NCBI RefSeq assembly: GCF_949628215.1
Contig: NC_134279.1
Coordinates: forward strand, 48,658,266-48,722,265
Origin: Phalacrocorax aristotelis
Lineage: Eukaryota > Chordata > Aves > Suliformes > Phalacrocoracidae
Length of the DNA: 64,000 nucleotides
Direction: 5' to 3'
Made by a program: the position numbers and the translations under genes
The notes under the pieces: model-generated
The model's database searches: none
What the model saw: only the letters and a program-made list of their open reading frames with translations
What the model was told of the DNA's origin: nothing
In this document: in pieces, positions 1 to 12,800 of the stretch
Position numbering within the stretch: position 1 is the stretch's first letter
Layout of the letters: each line of letters starts with the position of its first letter

Positions 1-1382
1 CTCTGTCTGTGAGCCCATCATGCTGAGATTTAATTCATTGGTAAATTGAGGTTGGCAGGTAGGTGCCAAACTTGTTGGCAGAAGGTCATACAGATATGTG
101 TATATGGAGATTGTGGAGACACTCAAAGCTTCAGGGCTGAAAGTATAAGCTTTATAGTTTTTTTTTTAAAAAGGAAAAAATGGAAGCAGAGGAACCGAAG
201 CTTACTGTTCTTTACTAAAGCACAGAAAATTATTCTGGCAAGCACTCCCAAAGTATTTGTTCTCCATCTACTAAAGATTAAATCAGTGGACAATAACAAG
301 GAAGATACGCTGGACTTTTTTCTGAATAGCAGAAATGCTATTTAATTAGACAAGCTCTATGACTCAGCAGGCTCGTCAAACCCTTCTGAGCTCTTACAGC
401 TCTATTCTGGTTAGAATTTACGTGGAATTAATTTTCTTCCTTATCCAGTAAAGCTGTATTACAAGGTCACCAGCTGAATTTAAAATCTTATGGCTACTAA
501 ATCAAAACTGAATAAAATATGAAAAAAGTCTGAGATCAATCAGAAATGTAATGCCTAAATAGGCAGAGCCATTCAAGATTAGAGCACCAGTGGACAAAGG
601 TCAATATCCTAATGGAAATGCGCAAAACATATGGGGTGGACTATATAAATTCTTAAATGTGTAAGTTTTCCTGGAAGTATTTGGATAAACATACTGAATC
701 TATGGACAGTGTTTTTTCTACACCTTGGCTCCTCTCTGTTTCTTTCTCTGATTAGGTTGGTACTGATTTATTTTGTCTGCTTTTACTTTCTCATACGCCT
801 TTCTCTAGCCTAGTCTTTCTTCTTTTGCTATGAGATGGAAAGACAGAATTTTGTGTGGCTGGCTTGTAAAACAAAAACTGGCAAGAACTGTAAAGTGAAG
901 TGGTGTAACAGGCATTCTCACTGCATATAACAAAATATTTTAAGTCTAGTTAAGCTCAGAACGTAGTGATTAAAATTGAAGGGCCTGTGTATAGATATTT
1001 ATCAGTGTGGTTAAGCTCAGAGCTCAGTGATTGTTACTGAAGGGCCTGTGTATAATTTTCACATTTATGTATATTAAAGCAATGCAAAATTAATCAGAAA
1101 AGGGAAAATGGTTGGAAATTGGCATTGACAATGGATAAAGTATTGGTAACTTTTTGTACATAATTATTATGTAAGACAATGCTATTGTTTTTAAAGAAAA
1201 TATTTAGACACCTTTTCTACAGAAATGAATACTACTTTATGGATGAAAAATATTGAGTGTTTGCTCAGTATAAAAATACATGGTTTTTGAGGTTGGCTTG
1301 CTTAGCCTTCAGTTTAAGATATAAGTCGTCTCAAAATGATCATAATTTGTACTATGTTAATTTTGCCTTCGCAGATAAAACA
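1..1382. other. TLR3 upstream / first intron, no coding exon seen
   Basis: AT-rich sequence. The acceptor before the first coding exon is ttttgccttcgcag ending at 1374, so a non-coding first exon should lie further 5', but I cannot place it or a promoter. The only structure seen is a diverged tandem duplication at 949-1054. The open frame at 46-345 has no recognisable homology or splice signals and looks like chance. Confidence 0.6.
949..1054. repeat. Tandem duplication, two copies offset by 61 bases
   Basis: The segment beginning gttaagctcaga at 949 recurs at 1010. Both copies run through a shared gaagggcctgtgtata that ends at 993 and 1054. The middle of each copy has diverged. It lies about 330 bases before the TLR3 start codon. 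Confidence 0.8.
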
Positions 1383-1820
1383 ATGGGAAGTGCTATTCTT
1401 TGGAGCAGCTTATCTGTCAGACTCGTGTCTGTCTGCTTGCTGTGTGCATCAGTTGGAAAGCAATGTCAGATCCAAGATGAAATGGCTGACTGCAGTCACC
1501 TAAAGCTGACTGAAATTCCTTCTGACCTCCCAGACAATATAACGGGTTTGGACATTTCTCATAATCAGCTAAGACAGCTAGGTCCTGCAAATCTAACCAA
1601 GTACAGCCAGCTGATTTACTTGAATGCAGGCTACAACACCATCTCTAAACTGCAACCAGAATTGTGCCAAAATGTGCCCTTGTTGCAGATTCTGAAGTTA
1701 GAACATAATGAATTGTATAAGCTCCCTGACAGAGTCTTTGCTTCCTGCACCAACCTGACTGAGCTCAATCTAGGATACAACAGAATAGATATAAAAAATG
1801 ATCCTTTCAAACCCCTGGAG
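1383..1820 (+). CDS. TLR3: TLR3 first coding exon
   Basis: Encodes aa 1-146: a hydrophobic signal peptide ([20 protein letters not shown]), the N-terminal cysteine cap and the first LRRs. The acceptor ends at 1374, eight bases before the ATG, so almost all the 5' UTR lies in an unseen upstream exon. The donor is gtaagc at 1821. Confidence 0.95.
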
Positions 1821-4800
1821 GTAAGCTTAAGAAATGCACCTTTTGATGTAAATTAAGTATAAATGGGGAATTTGCTGTATTTTCCAGTGTGTGTACAGAA
1901 CAGCTGCCTATATGCATCTGCAGATATCCAGCATATTATCTTCCTTCATTGTTTTTCTAAAGAAAAGGCCTTAGTGGCTTCTTGTGTTAGAGCACACTGG
2001 AGTCTCAGCCATCTATATACTTGATGCTTTTCCCTATTGCATCCCATCAAGGCATCTCTCCTTACAGGGTTTGTGCTGACAAAATAGCAGCAGCAGATGA
2101 TATATAGGGTGAAGTGGATTGTGTGGAATCTGCGTTGCCTGGGGCCTAAAAATGGTAGCTAGCCTAAATTCTCAAGGTCAAGGTGGAATTACTCAGACCA
2201 TGAAGACCAGTCCTTAGGCTGAATGTAGTGTCTCCTAGGACTTTGGGGACTGAGAAAGGTGAAGTAAAAACGGTTTTACTCTTTGTTCTTCCTGGTAGTT
2301 TACGTATGGTTAAATATTCTTCTCGGTAGCATCTGTGATGTTGGGCTACCAGCAAAGGAGTGAGGAAATTCCATTGTGTTTGCACCAAGCAGGGAGTCAT
2401 GCAAAAGGAAAGGCCTAAGGACAAAAGAAAATAGAGACAAATGCGTGGGTACTAATTGTTGTATAATGCTCTAATGAGCGTGCATGTTGTTTTGAACAAG
2501 TCTGAGCTTTTCTGCTGAACTCAGCGTTCCAGTTCAGTTACATAAAACATGCTTGCTTGCATTGTAGGACTGCTGACTCTCAGCTAAGTACAAATGAGTA
2601 CGACCAGCTTCAGTGCTGGGAGCAGAACTGAAGTTCTGGCCTTCCTCACTTTGCTGCTGCCCTGTTACTGATGGAGGCCAGGCTTAGGGGACCTCAAGGC
2701 ACGTTCTGTGGAGTCACCTTTAGGGTAGCATCTCCTCTCCTGCAGGTGAAGAAGGAGTTTGAGCACCTGGGCTTGAGCTGGAGTATTACAAGGGATTAAG
2801 CACTGATTTTTGCAGGCTGCTATGGCACACTTCTTCCCTTCCTCATTCCATTCGTGGGGGGGACCATAGTGAAGAGGGTGGAGCACAAGGTTTAATCCTG
2901 CAGTAGTTGTAACTGCAGGCACTGCAGCTGGCTGTAGGCTTTTCCTTTTATCACTTCATTTGGAGCAGGAGGGCTTTCAGTGAGTTAAGGAATTTTAGAT
3001 AAAGTCAGTCTTTGGTTTGCAGTAGATATTTCAGCAGGTTAAGACCATGAACATGACGAAAGTTTTACAGGTGGGGAAGATACAGAAGGCTTCTTCCTGC
3101 AGGAGCTCAGAAGCTGCCACTTCTCTATTACATACTTATTTTAATTGTAGTATTGCAACTGATTTCTAATCAGTTAGACTCTAATGCAATATTTCAAAAT
3201 TATTTTGTATAATATATAAAAGAATTTTCTGCTTGCATCTTCTCCTCAGAACTTGAATATTTTGGACCTATCTCATAATTTTTTGAAGTCAGCAAACTTG
3301 GGATTGCAGCAACAGTTGAAGAACCTTCGTGAGCTCATGTTGAATAGCAATCAAATCACTGAGTTAAAAAAGGAAGACTTCAGTTTTCTCAGCAACACCT
3401 CATTGAATAGTCTTGATTTGTCATCAAATCCACTGAAAGAGGTAGGAAGCATTTCAACAGAAATTCAATAGCAGTAAGCATAAAATGGAACTATCCTGAT
3501 TGATCCTTTATGATTGTGTGGTGTTCACATTACATTTTTGATCCACTGAGTTCCAAGATAAAACCATTCTACTGTATATAGCGTTACTCCCGACCTCCAG
3601 TAGTGATACACATAATTTTTCTCCCACTGAAATCAGCAACAGCTGGTTCCATGTAGATCAGAGATCTCAAGCAAGAGCTAGATCAAGTAGCTCTGTGAAC
3701 CCTTACCAGGTGTTTTCTATGCAGGATTTTTTTTTTCTGTGTGCTGAAGATGAACAGCTGACTTTCTAAGTGGGGAAAAAGTGTGATATTACGCAAGGCT
3801 GGTTACACAATTTAGGTCTCACTTCATAGTCAATCAAAGAGAAGGTTCATTTGTGTCTGTGGGGTACCCCTGAGAAATAATCATTGCAAAAAAGTATAAT
3901 TACTCTTTTAAAGAAAAAACAAGTGGGTGTTTTCTCTGCCACCTACCTCACTGTTCTCTCTGATGCACTTCTCGGTCTTACAATGTGATTCTTTGAAGAG
4001 TGATGGTAAGTATTGCAGTTCTAAACTGGTCAACCCTCAGCATATGAATACTGAACTTGCATTGCATTTGCTTGGGGATTTTTTTACCAGCTGATTGATC
4101 TGTGAAGAACACGTATATTGAAATTACAATACTATTTTGGGAGGAATATAGGAATGTTGTCAGGGTGTGCAGAGATGTGACGAGGAAGGTAGAAGCAGGG
4201 CTATGAGTTGGGTTACAACCTTGGACTTCAAGAGGGCCAACTTTGGCCTCTTCAAAGACCTGCTAGGAGGAATCCCATGGGCTAGGGCTCTGGAAGGCAG
4301 GGGGGTCCAAGAGACCTGGACAGTATTGAAGGACCACTTCCTCCAAGCTCAAGATCCCCAGGAGGAAGAAGTCAGGCAGAGGAGACAGGAGACCCACATG
4401 GATGACCAAAGAGCTTCTAGAAAAACTCAAATGGAAGAAGGAGGTTCACAGTATGTGGAAAAAGGGACTGGCCACTTGGGACGAATATAGGAATGTTGTC
4501 AGGGTGTGCAGAGATGCGACGAGGAAGGCCAAGGCCCACTTGGAATTAAATCTGGCAATGCATGTCAAAGATAACAAGAACAGCTTCTTTAAATACATCA
4601 GCAGTAAAAGGAAGACTGGGGATACAGTGGGCCCCCTGCTGAACAAGAGAAAGGGCCCTGGTAACGCAGGATGCAGAGAAGGCGGAGTTACTGAATGCCT
4701 TCTTTGCCTCGGTCTTTACTGCTAAGGCTGGCCCTCAGGCATCTCAGCCCACAGAGACGAGAGGACAAATCTGGAGAAAGGAAGACTTACCATCAGTTGA

Positions 4801-7800
4801 GAAAGACTGGGTCAGAGATCACCTATGGAAACTGGATCCTCGCAAATCCATGGGCCCTGATGGGATGCACCCCACGTACTGAGGGAGCTAGCAAATGTTC
4901 TTGCTGAGCCACTCTCCATCATCTTTGAAAGGTCGTGGAGGACAGAAGAGGTGCCCGAGGAATGGAGAACAGCAAATGTCACTCCAGTCTTCAAAAAGGG
5001 CAAGAAGGAGGACCTGGGGAACTATAGTTCAGTCAGCCTCACCTCCATCCCCAGAAAGGAGATGGAGCAGTTCATCCTGGAGGTCATCTCCAGGCATGTA
5101 GAGGACAAGGAGGTTATCAGAGGTAGTCAACATGGATTCACCAAGGGGAGATCATGCTTGACCAACCTGATAGCCTTCTGCTATGGCGTGACTGGCTGGG
5201 TCGATGAAGGGAGAGCAGTGGATGTTGTCTATCTTGACCTCACTAAGGCATTTGACACTGTCTCCCATAGCCTTCTCACAGGCAAGCTAAGGAATGTGGG
5301 TTAGATGAGTGGACAGTGAGGTGGACAGAGAACTGGCTCAACAACAGAACTCTGAGAGTCATAATCAATAGGGCAGAGTCTGGATGGAGGCCTGTCACTA
5401 GTGGTGTTCCCCAGGGGTCTGTGCTGCATCCAGTCCTGTTTAAAATATTCATCAATGGCCTGGATGATGGGATGGAGTGTAACCTCAGCAAGTTCGCTGA
5501 TGATACCAAGCTGGGAGGAGTGGCTGATACACCAAAAGGCTGTGCTGCCATCCAACAAGACCTGGACAGGCTGTAGAGCTGGGCCAAGGGGAACCTGATG
5601 AAATTCAACAAGAGCAAGTGCAAGGTCCTGCACCTGGGGAGGAACAACCCCATGCACCAGTACAGGCTGGGGGCTGAACTACTGGAAAGCAGCTCTGTTG
5701 AAAAGGACCTGGGACTGCTGACAGGCAACAAGCTGACCATGAGCCATCACTGTGCCCTTGTGGCCAAGGCAGCCAACGGTATTGTGGGATGCATTAAAAA
5801 GAGTGTGGCCAGCAGGGTGAGGGAGGTTATCCTCCCCTTCTACTCAGCCCTAGTGAGACCACATTTGGAGTACTGAGTCCAGTTTTGGGCCCCCTGTTTA
5901 AGAAGGACATGGAACTGCTTGAGCAAGTCCAGTGGAGAGCTACCAAGACGATCAGGGGACTGGAGCATCTCCCATATGAGGAAAGTCTGAGAGACCTGGT
6001 TTGTTCAGCCTGGAGAAGAAGACTGAGGGGGATTTCATCAATACCTATAAATATCTGAAGGGTGGGTGTCAGGATGATGGGATCAGACTCTTTTCAGTGG
6101 TGCCCAATGACAGGACAAGGGGCGATGGGCACAAGTTGAAACACAGGAAGTTCCTCCTCAATATGAGAAAAAACTTTTTTCCTGTGAGGGTGGCAGAGCA
6201 GTGGCAGAGGCTGCCCAGGGAGGTTGTGGAGTCTCCTTCCCTGGAGACATTCAAAACCCACCTGGACGCGTTCCTGTGCCCCCTGCTCTAGGTGTGCCTG
6301 CTCAAGCAGGGGGGTTGGACAAGATGATCTCCAGAGGAACATTCCAACCCCTACCATTCTGTGATTTTGAAGTGGCATAAGATTGTACCACTGCTGAGAG
6401 GCAATCCCACCATCCTCTTTCCCTTGGCCACTTCATCTGTCCCTCTTTCTGTACAAGCTTTAATGAGGCCATGCACTGGGTCACTGGAGAAACTCTACAG
6501 ATTTGACTTTGCTAGCTTGTAGTCGGGCTGGCTCCCTATCTGGTTCACCATGTGACTTCATGTATGGCCATATTGGCACAAGGGTACAGTGTGTGGATAA
6601 GTAGATGGGACTGCTCCTTTCTTGGCCAGTGCTAGTTTATGCCAGTCTAACCTGCCCTGATTTTACAGTGCTGCTGTCTGAAAAGCAGCCTTATGTATTT
6701 GAATATTCTGACAAATGGAGTATTTAATCATTCATCTCATCTCTGAATCAAGATGAGGGGCCAGCACTATGATGGAGGCTTGTGATTTATATTGTGGAAG
6801 CAAATGTGTAGTATCACATTTCATGAGTGTAGCTTCTGCTCACACAGAGCAACTGGTTTCTTCTTGGCTGTCTGAAGGCCTAAATAACTTTTTTACAGTA
6901 TGTCTGGTTTTGCACTAGTATATTGGTAACCCTACCAGATACTGATAAAAGAAATCTGAAGAAAAAAGATATTATCTCTATTTCCTAGATACTTCTGGTG
7001 AAAGAGTTTTGCTAGTTGGACACAAAATTGCAATTAACTTGCATCTCACTAAGCAACTTTCTATCTTCTTCTAAAAAATTACTGCTCAGAATTATGATAA
7101 TCATGTTACAAATTTTAGAACTATTATCACAAGAAGTATAAGCTCCAATAAGTGTTTGTCTGAACTTGGCTGTTGAAAAATCTGAGTGTAGGAGTTACAT
7201 TCTGCTTGAAAACCTTGTTTGACACCTTTGCAAATTTTGGCTTTGTGGGGCTACTTTCTTACATATGTTTAGGTCAAAGCTCTTTCTTCTTTTCCTTTCA
7301 GTTTCACGGAGGATGTTTACATGCAATTGGAAACCTGTTTGGCCTCATACTGAACAATGTTGAACTTGGTGAAAATCGCACAAAGAAACTTTGTGCGGAG
7401 TTATCAAAAACAGCGATTCAGAACCTCTCACTGAGCCATGTGAATCTTTCATACATTGGCAAGTCAACTTTCCAGGGACTGCAAGGAACAAATATTACCG
7501 TTTTGAACCTTTCCCAAAATTCTCTTTCTGTGATAGAAGATAATTCATTTCAGTGGCTTTCAAGTTTACAATACTTAAACCTGAAGCATAACAAGATTCA
7601 TGTATCTTCACATTTATTTTATGGATTATTCAGCCTCAAATATCTGAATCTGATAAATTCACTTACTGGGAAAATTGAAGATTTTTCCTTTCATTGGTTA
7701 TACCAGCTGGAGTACCTTATAATGGATAATAACAATTTCCCGGGAATTACTGCTAATATGTTCACAGGCCTGAACAACCTGAAATACCTGAGTCTTTGTA

Positions 7801-9819
7801 ACTGCAACATAAACTTACAAAGAATAACTAATAAAACATTTTCATCACTTGCTAATTCCAGTTTGCAGGTTCTCAACCTCACAAAAACAAAAATTTCTAC
7901 AGTAGAAAGTGGGGCATTTTCCTCCTTGGGACACCTGAAAATCCTTGATCTTGGTCTCAATGAAATTAGTCAAGAGCTCACAGGTCATGAGTTTAAAGGT
8001 CTCAGTAATGTACAAGATATTTATCTTTCCTACAACAAAAACTTGTCTTTGCAAAGTGAATCATTCATTTTTGTCCCAGGCCTTAGAAAACTGATGCTGA
8101 GGAAGGTAGGTTGCAGTAACCTGGCACTTTCTCCTTCACCTTTTCATCCTCTAAAAAACCTGACTGTCCTGGACATCAGCAATAACAACATAGCAAACAT
8201 AAAAGAAGACTTGTTTGATGGACTTCACAAACTTGCCATTCTGGATTTGCAGCACAATAACTTAGCCCGACTTTGGAAACATGCAAATCCAGGTGGCCCT
8301 GTTCTTTTTTTAAAAGATCTTCCCAACTTGCATATTCTTAATTTAAAATCAAACGGGCTTGATGAGATTCCAGTTCAGGTTTTCAAGGGTCTGTTTCAAT
8401 TAAAAAACTTGGATTTAGGATCAAATAATTTGAATTTGCTTCCAGCAACTCTGTTTGACGACCAAGCCTCTCTGAATGCATTGAACCTTCAGAAAAACCT
8501 GATAACCTCAGTTGAAGAAAAAGTGTTTGGCCCAGCTTTCAAGAGCTTGAGAATACTGGAGATGGATACCAATCCATTTGATTGCACCTGTGAAAGCATT
8601 GCTTGGTTTGCTGACTGGCTTAATATGACCAAAGTATATATACCTGGGTTGAGGTCCCAGTACATTTGCAACACACCACCTAAATATCATGGTGGTCTGG
8701 TGTTGCATTTTGATAGCTCAGCCTGCAAAGACAGTGCTCCATTTAAACTTCTGTTTGTGATCACTACCACTATTGTAATGCTGGTAATTGTTATTGTTCT
8801 TATCATCCATTTTGAAGGGTGGAGAATAGCTTTCTACTGGAATATTTCAGTAAATCGAATACTCGGTTTTAAAGAACTTGACAGACAACAGGAAGAGTTT
8901 CGTTATGATGCCTACGTTATTTATGCAAGACAGGACAATAATTGGGTGCCGAAGAATTTCATGTCTCTGGAAAAAAATAACCACTTCCAAATCAGGTTTT
9001 GTTTAGAAGAACGGGACTTTGAAGCGGGCATATCTCAATTTGAAGCCACAATTAACAGTATAAAAATGAGCAGGAAGATTATTTTTGTTGTGACTGAACA
9101 CCTCTTACAGGATCCATGGTGCAAAAAGTGAGTAGGATATCAAATTTTATATGTAAGGGGGAAAATTTCTTAACAGACTTTCTAACAAGGTAGCTTTTTT
9201 GCTGTGTAATTTAATTGAAAATACCATTTAATAAAAAATACCATGCAAATTCTTTATATATTTTACTTAATATATCGTAACTTCAGAATAATTCCTAAGT
9301 TAATGAAGTTAATTGCTCCACACGTACACTAGTGAAATTTTAATTTCTTGGTCAGTATTTTTTTTCCTCTTCAAAAAGTAAAGCTGTTACCTCTGTGGAT
9401 TGCTTTCCTTAAAATTACATGTTTGGAAAAAAGCATTAATGGGTGAGATCATAGTATCCAAAGATTATTTTTACTTGCCATTAAGACCCCTGTTTGAGTC
9501 CAGTCCTTGAGTTTGCAATGTGCTATTATGTGAGCTATTAAAATAACTGTGTGTCACTTCTTCCCTACACATGTCTTATTTCTGCTTCAGTTTTAAGGTG
9601 TATCATGCTCTTCAGCAAGCTATTGAACAAAGTCGGGACTCCATCATATTGATCTTTCTTCATGATATCCAAGATTACAAGTTGTATCATGCACTTCGCC
9701 TAAGACGAGGAATGTTCAAATCTCGCTGCATCTTGAACTGGCCAGCCCAGAAAGAACGAGTCAGTGCATTTCATCAGCAATTAGTGATGGCACTTAAATC
9801 TAATAGTAAAGCGCGCTGA
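1383..9819 (+). CDS. TLR3: Toll-like receptor 3 (gene span, four coding exons)
   Basis: Endosomal type I membrane receptor that binds double-stranded RNA and signals through TRIF (TICAM1) to IRF3 and NF-kB. Coding exons are 1383-1820, 3250-3441, 7302-9127 and 9591-9819, with junction phases 0, 0 and 2; they join to 895 codons including TGA (894 aa), close to the usual vertebrate length of about 900. Order: signal peptide, LRRNT with paired Cys, more than twenty leucine-rich repeats, LRRCT (motif [13 protein letters not shown]), a transmembrane helix near aa 690-715, and a TIR domain from about aa 740. Residues aligned by eye to the human dsRNA-contact histidines are present: His in SHLKL, His in ISHNQL, His in LEHNEL, and His/Asn in [10 protein letters not shown]. 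The TIR BB loop reads ERDFEAG, with the Ala typical of TLR3 where other TLRs have Pro. The ATG at 1383 has A at -3 and G at +4. The 3' end was not located. The alignment to human TLR3 is from memory. Confidence 0.97.
3250..3441 (+). CDS. TLR3: TLR3 second coding exon
   Basis: Encodes aa 147-210, phase 0 at both ends, starting [10 protein letters not shown]. The acceptor is ttctcctcag and the donor gtagga. It contains LRR repeats only, at the position of the short LRR exon of mammalian TLR3. Confidence 0.94.
4137..6366 (+). mobile_element. CR1 LINE, 5'-truncated, inactive
   Basis: A non-LTR retrotransposon copy in sense orientation inside a TLR3 intron. It carries the ORF2 reverse-transcriptase region in several frames: the GVPQGSVL motif near 5404, the catalytic FADD motif near 5490, and the downstream [16 protein letters not shown] block near 5625. 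The 3' end reads through the typical CR1 terminus (gacaagatgatctccagagg) to an attctgtgattttg tail near 6355. Reading frames are interrupted by stops (for example at 5302, 5574 and 5875) and by frame changes. The first 60 bases duplicate internal CR1 sequence (see findings). Confidence 0.95.
7302..9127 (+). CDS. TLR3: TLR3 third coding exon (large LRR-TM-TIR exon)
   Basis: Encodes aa 211 to about 819: most of the ectodomain LRRs, LRRCT, the transmembrane segment ([18 protein letters not shown]), the linker and the first part of TIR. It begins [15 protein letters not shown], straight after a tttcctttcag acceptor. The donor is gtgagt at 9128, splitting codon 819 after two bases (AA, completed by T in the next exon to give Asn; the human residue there is Arg). 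Many N-glycosylation sequons are present (for example NLS, NIT, NKT), as expected for an endosomal ectodomain. Confidence 0.96.
9591..9819 (+). CDS. TLR3: TLR3 last coding exon
   Basis: Encodes the C-terminal part of the TIR domain, [18 protein letters not shown] through [14 protein letters not shown], ending ALKSNSKAR and TGA 9817-9819. The acceptor is tctgcttcag. The box-3 region is intact. Confidence 0.96.
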
Positions 9820-12800
9820 GTTTGAAAATATAGATTTGAATTATGGGGTCATTTTCTTGCATTTTTTTAATCATTTGAAAACTATCAAACCTTCAAGAAA
9901 ACCTGAAAAAAGTTTGACATGCTGGAAAGATATATGAGAGTCACTATAATTTAAATTTACTTGTCTATATTCATGTTCTTGCCGATATCTTAATTCACCT
10001 GCACTGAAGTAACATGTTAAAATGGATCTCGATTGATATTCATTTCAGTCTGTGTATCAAAAATGTGGTAGAAATACTGAAAAGCAGTGAGAATGACTGA
10101 TGTCCTAGGAAAAATGTCCATCAGATGTAGTGCAGAAAAGACATAGACTCTCTACTTTAAAGGGATATGGAAAAGAGCATGCAATAATGATAAAATAGCA
10201 AATTCTGTGTAGAAGATAGAGTGGACACTACTGCTTGCTTCTGAAACACAAGGGGAGATGCAGTGAAATTAAAACTGGAAAGCTTTCCAGGTGAAGCACA
10301 GTAAGTAACATGAAAAATTATTTTTGTAGTTGAAACCAAGAAACATAGCAGAGTTTCAAAGTGAGCTTTAAAACTTTTGTTTTAAGAGAAAGCCACAGAA
10401 AGAAGCTTGACCCTGTGAGCGGCCTGGTCATAACAGGCAGTGAAGGATTGCTTATGCCCTCTGGGTAGGGCTAGTACTGGTGACTATCAAAACCAGATCT
10501 TCAGACTGAGTCAACTGATTTAATCAATGTGGTACGATTAAAAAAAAAAAAAAATTATTCTTCCCTACTGAAATTCAGAGAGCTGGCAGAAGGACAATTA
10601 TACTGAGAGATGTCACCTTAGTTCTTTGAATGTGCATAAAACCATATGCTGGGCCATTAAAGAAAACTTTAAATCAATGTGAAACATGGCCAAGGCACAG
10701 CTGGTTCACCTGTGTAAAATGGGTATTTCGGTATAACCAGAAGAGAACTTTGTGGGGGAGGTGGTGCTACTGCAATTTCATTACCAAAATCTTTGTTACT
10801 GGTGAAACAACTACAACAAAAAATAACCCTCCCCAAAAGAAATAATTTTAAACTGTATCAGAAATATTACTGTGACTACAGTTACAGCTAGAGTGGGAGA
10901 AAAACTTCAAAAGTAGATTAATGTCAAATTCTTTGTTTCCTTTTTCTTTGACTGTGTATAGTTCTGCCTTTGATAGCTAAAAAAAATGTAAAGAAATCAG
11001 ATATAAGAAATTAAATTACAGAATTCTATATTAATCTAGTTTTGGTTTTTTTCTTAACTAACTTGACTGAAACATGGGCTCATTGCAATTGCCAGAGCAT
11101 TGAGGTTCAAACATACAGGCCAGTAGGTTGATCTGGAGAAAGCTGAAAACCAGCGAAGTATGCTCTGAAAGGATGCTTATAATGTTTGAGACTAGCTGCG
11201 ATTTTATGGAGTGTTTGAGCACAATTTATTGTAAATTAGACACTAAACAGCCATTTGTATGTTTTTGTTAATATTTAATTGCTGCTCCAAGGACACTATA
11301 AAACACTGTCAGTTTTTAGTAGGTGTGTGATCCATCAATAGCTCAGGAATATTTTTGAATTGCTTTTTCCCCCAGCACTACCCTCATCGCTTCCAATACC
11401 ACCATTACTCCAAGAACGCTGTTTTACTGCTTTAGAAAGCAGCTTTCAGACAGTTCAATACTTAACATTTTAGGCAGCTTTTCTCAGTATTTGTTACATG
11501 CATAGATGAAAAATATTGGTTTTTAATAGGTTTGTATGTCCCATGCTGATTAAAAAAAAAGGTAAATGAGAAAGATAATTAATGAAATCGATTTTGCATG
11601 CACTGGAAGAGTGAAAGGGGTGTAGACTGCCTTCACTGGCTCAGGAAGTCCTTAGTGAACACAAAAAAGGCTTTGTTTACAGCTGAAGTGATAGATGATG
11701 ATTCCCTAATTACAGTAATAGTATTATCCCCATTGTGATGCTTTCATCTCCTCTTTCTGACCTTCTCAGGCAAAGTGACAAATTCTATCTTTGTGCTTAG
11801 GCCATGAAAGTTGAGGAGGCAAGTCAGTAGGGATGGGGTGCCAGGTATGCACCATGTCAATCGTTCTTTCTCTTATTTAAAGACTAATATGTGAATGGGT
11901 TCCTATGTTTCCTAAATCTGTAATGACACATAGTAGCAGAATTTCTCATCTCACATGGACAGAAATTGTTTAGAAAATGTTAGCTGTTCACATGGATATT
12001 AGAAATGACATAAAGATGCAGAGAATGCATGGAGAAATGTTGACATGAAATGTGACACAAGAGGTCGGGCTAGATGATCAAATGATCTTTTCTGGACCTT
12101 AAACCCTGACAAATGACAGCATGTCTAAATTCTATAAAGATTTTTCTTGTTACTAGAAATGCCCCCCAAAATAGTCTCAGAACCTTGAGAAAATCTGTTA
12201 CGGATGCTTAGTTTTGTAAAATAGCCAAGAATACAAAGTACGTGCTGATGAGTAAAAATAATTTTAAATTATAAAAATATGATGATGCATTCAAAACAGT
12301 TATTTTAGTACCTACATTCATTCAGTTTAAAATAGTTTACAACAGAAGAAGACATTATGAAGGCTTACAATGAGAATTAGACTAATGTTAAAAAAAGGCA
12401 CAAAAGCAATAAGTGCAGGACCAATGGTAATCATCAGTTATACTTGCCATAACTTTCAGACAAACAGGGAAAATTTATATGGAAATTTTATCTACTTCTG
12501 CTCTGCTCCTGTACATTTGTTTGACAATATTATTGAGAGTAAATAAATGGGCTTATCATGGTGAAGAGCTGTAAGTGCTTTCAGGATTGACAGTCTATAT
12601 ATGAGCTGCGTAGTTTCTTTGCAGTGGGCAGCATCAGGCTATATTACGCTAATTTGCTGAGGAGTTGGATACCAAATAAAAATAGTTCTAAACTTGTGTT
12701 AAAGATATTACCTAGGACTAAAGAGGAATTGTCTGTATTGAAAGCAGAATATCTAGAGGACTTGAATGAGGCAGAATGCTGAAGTCTAGATATGGGGTGA

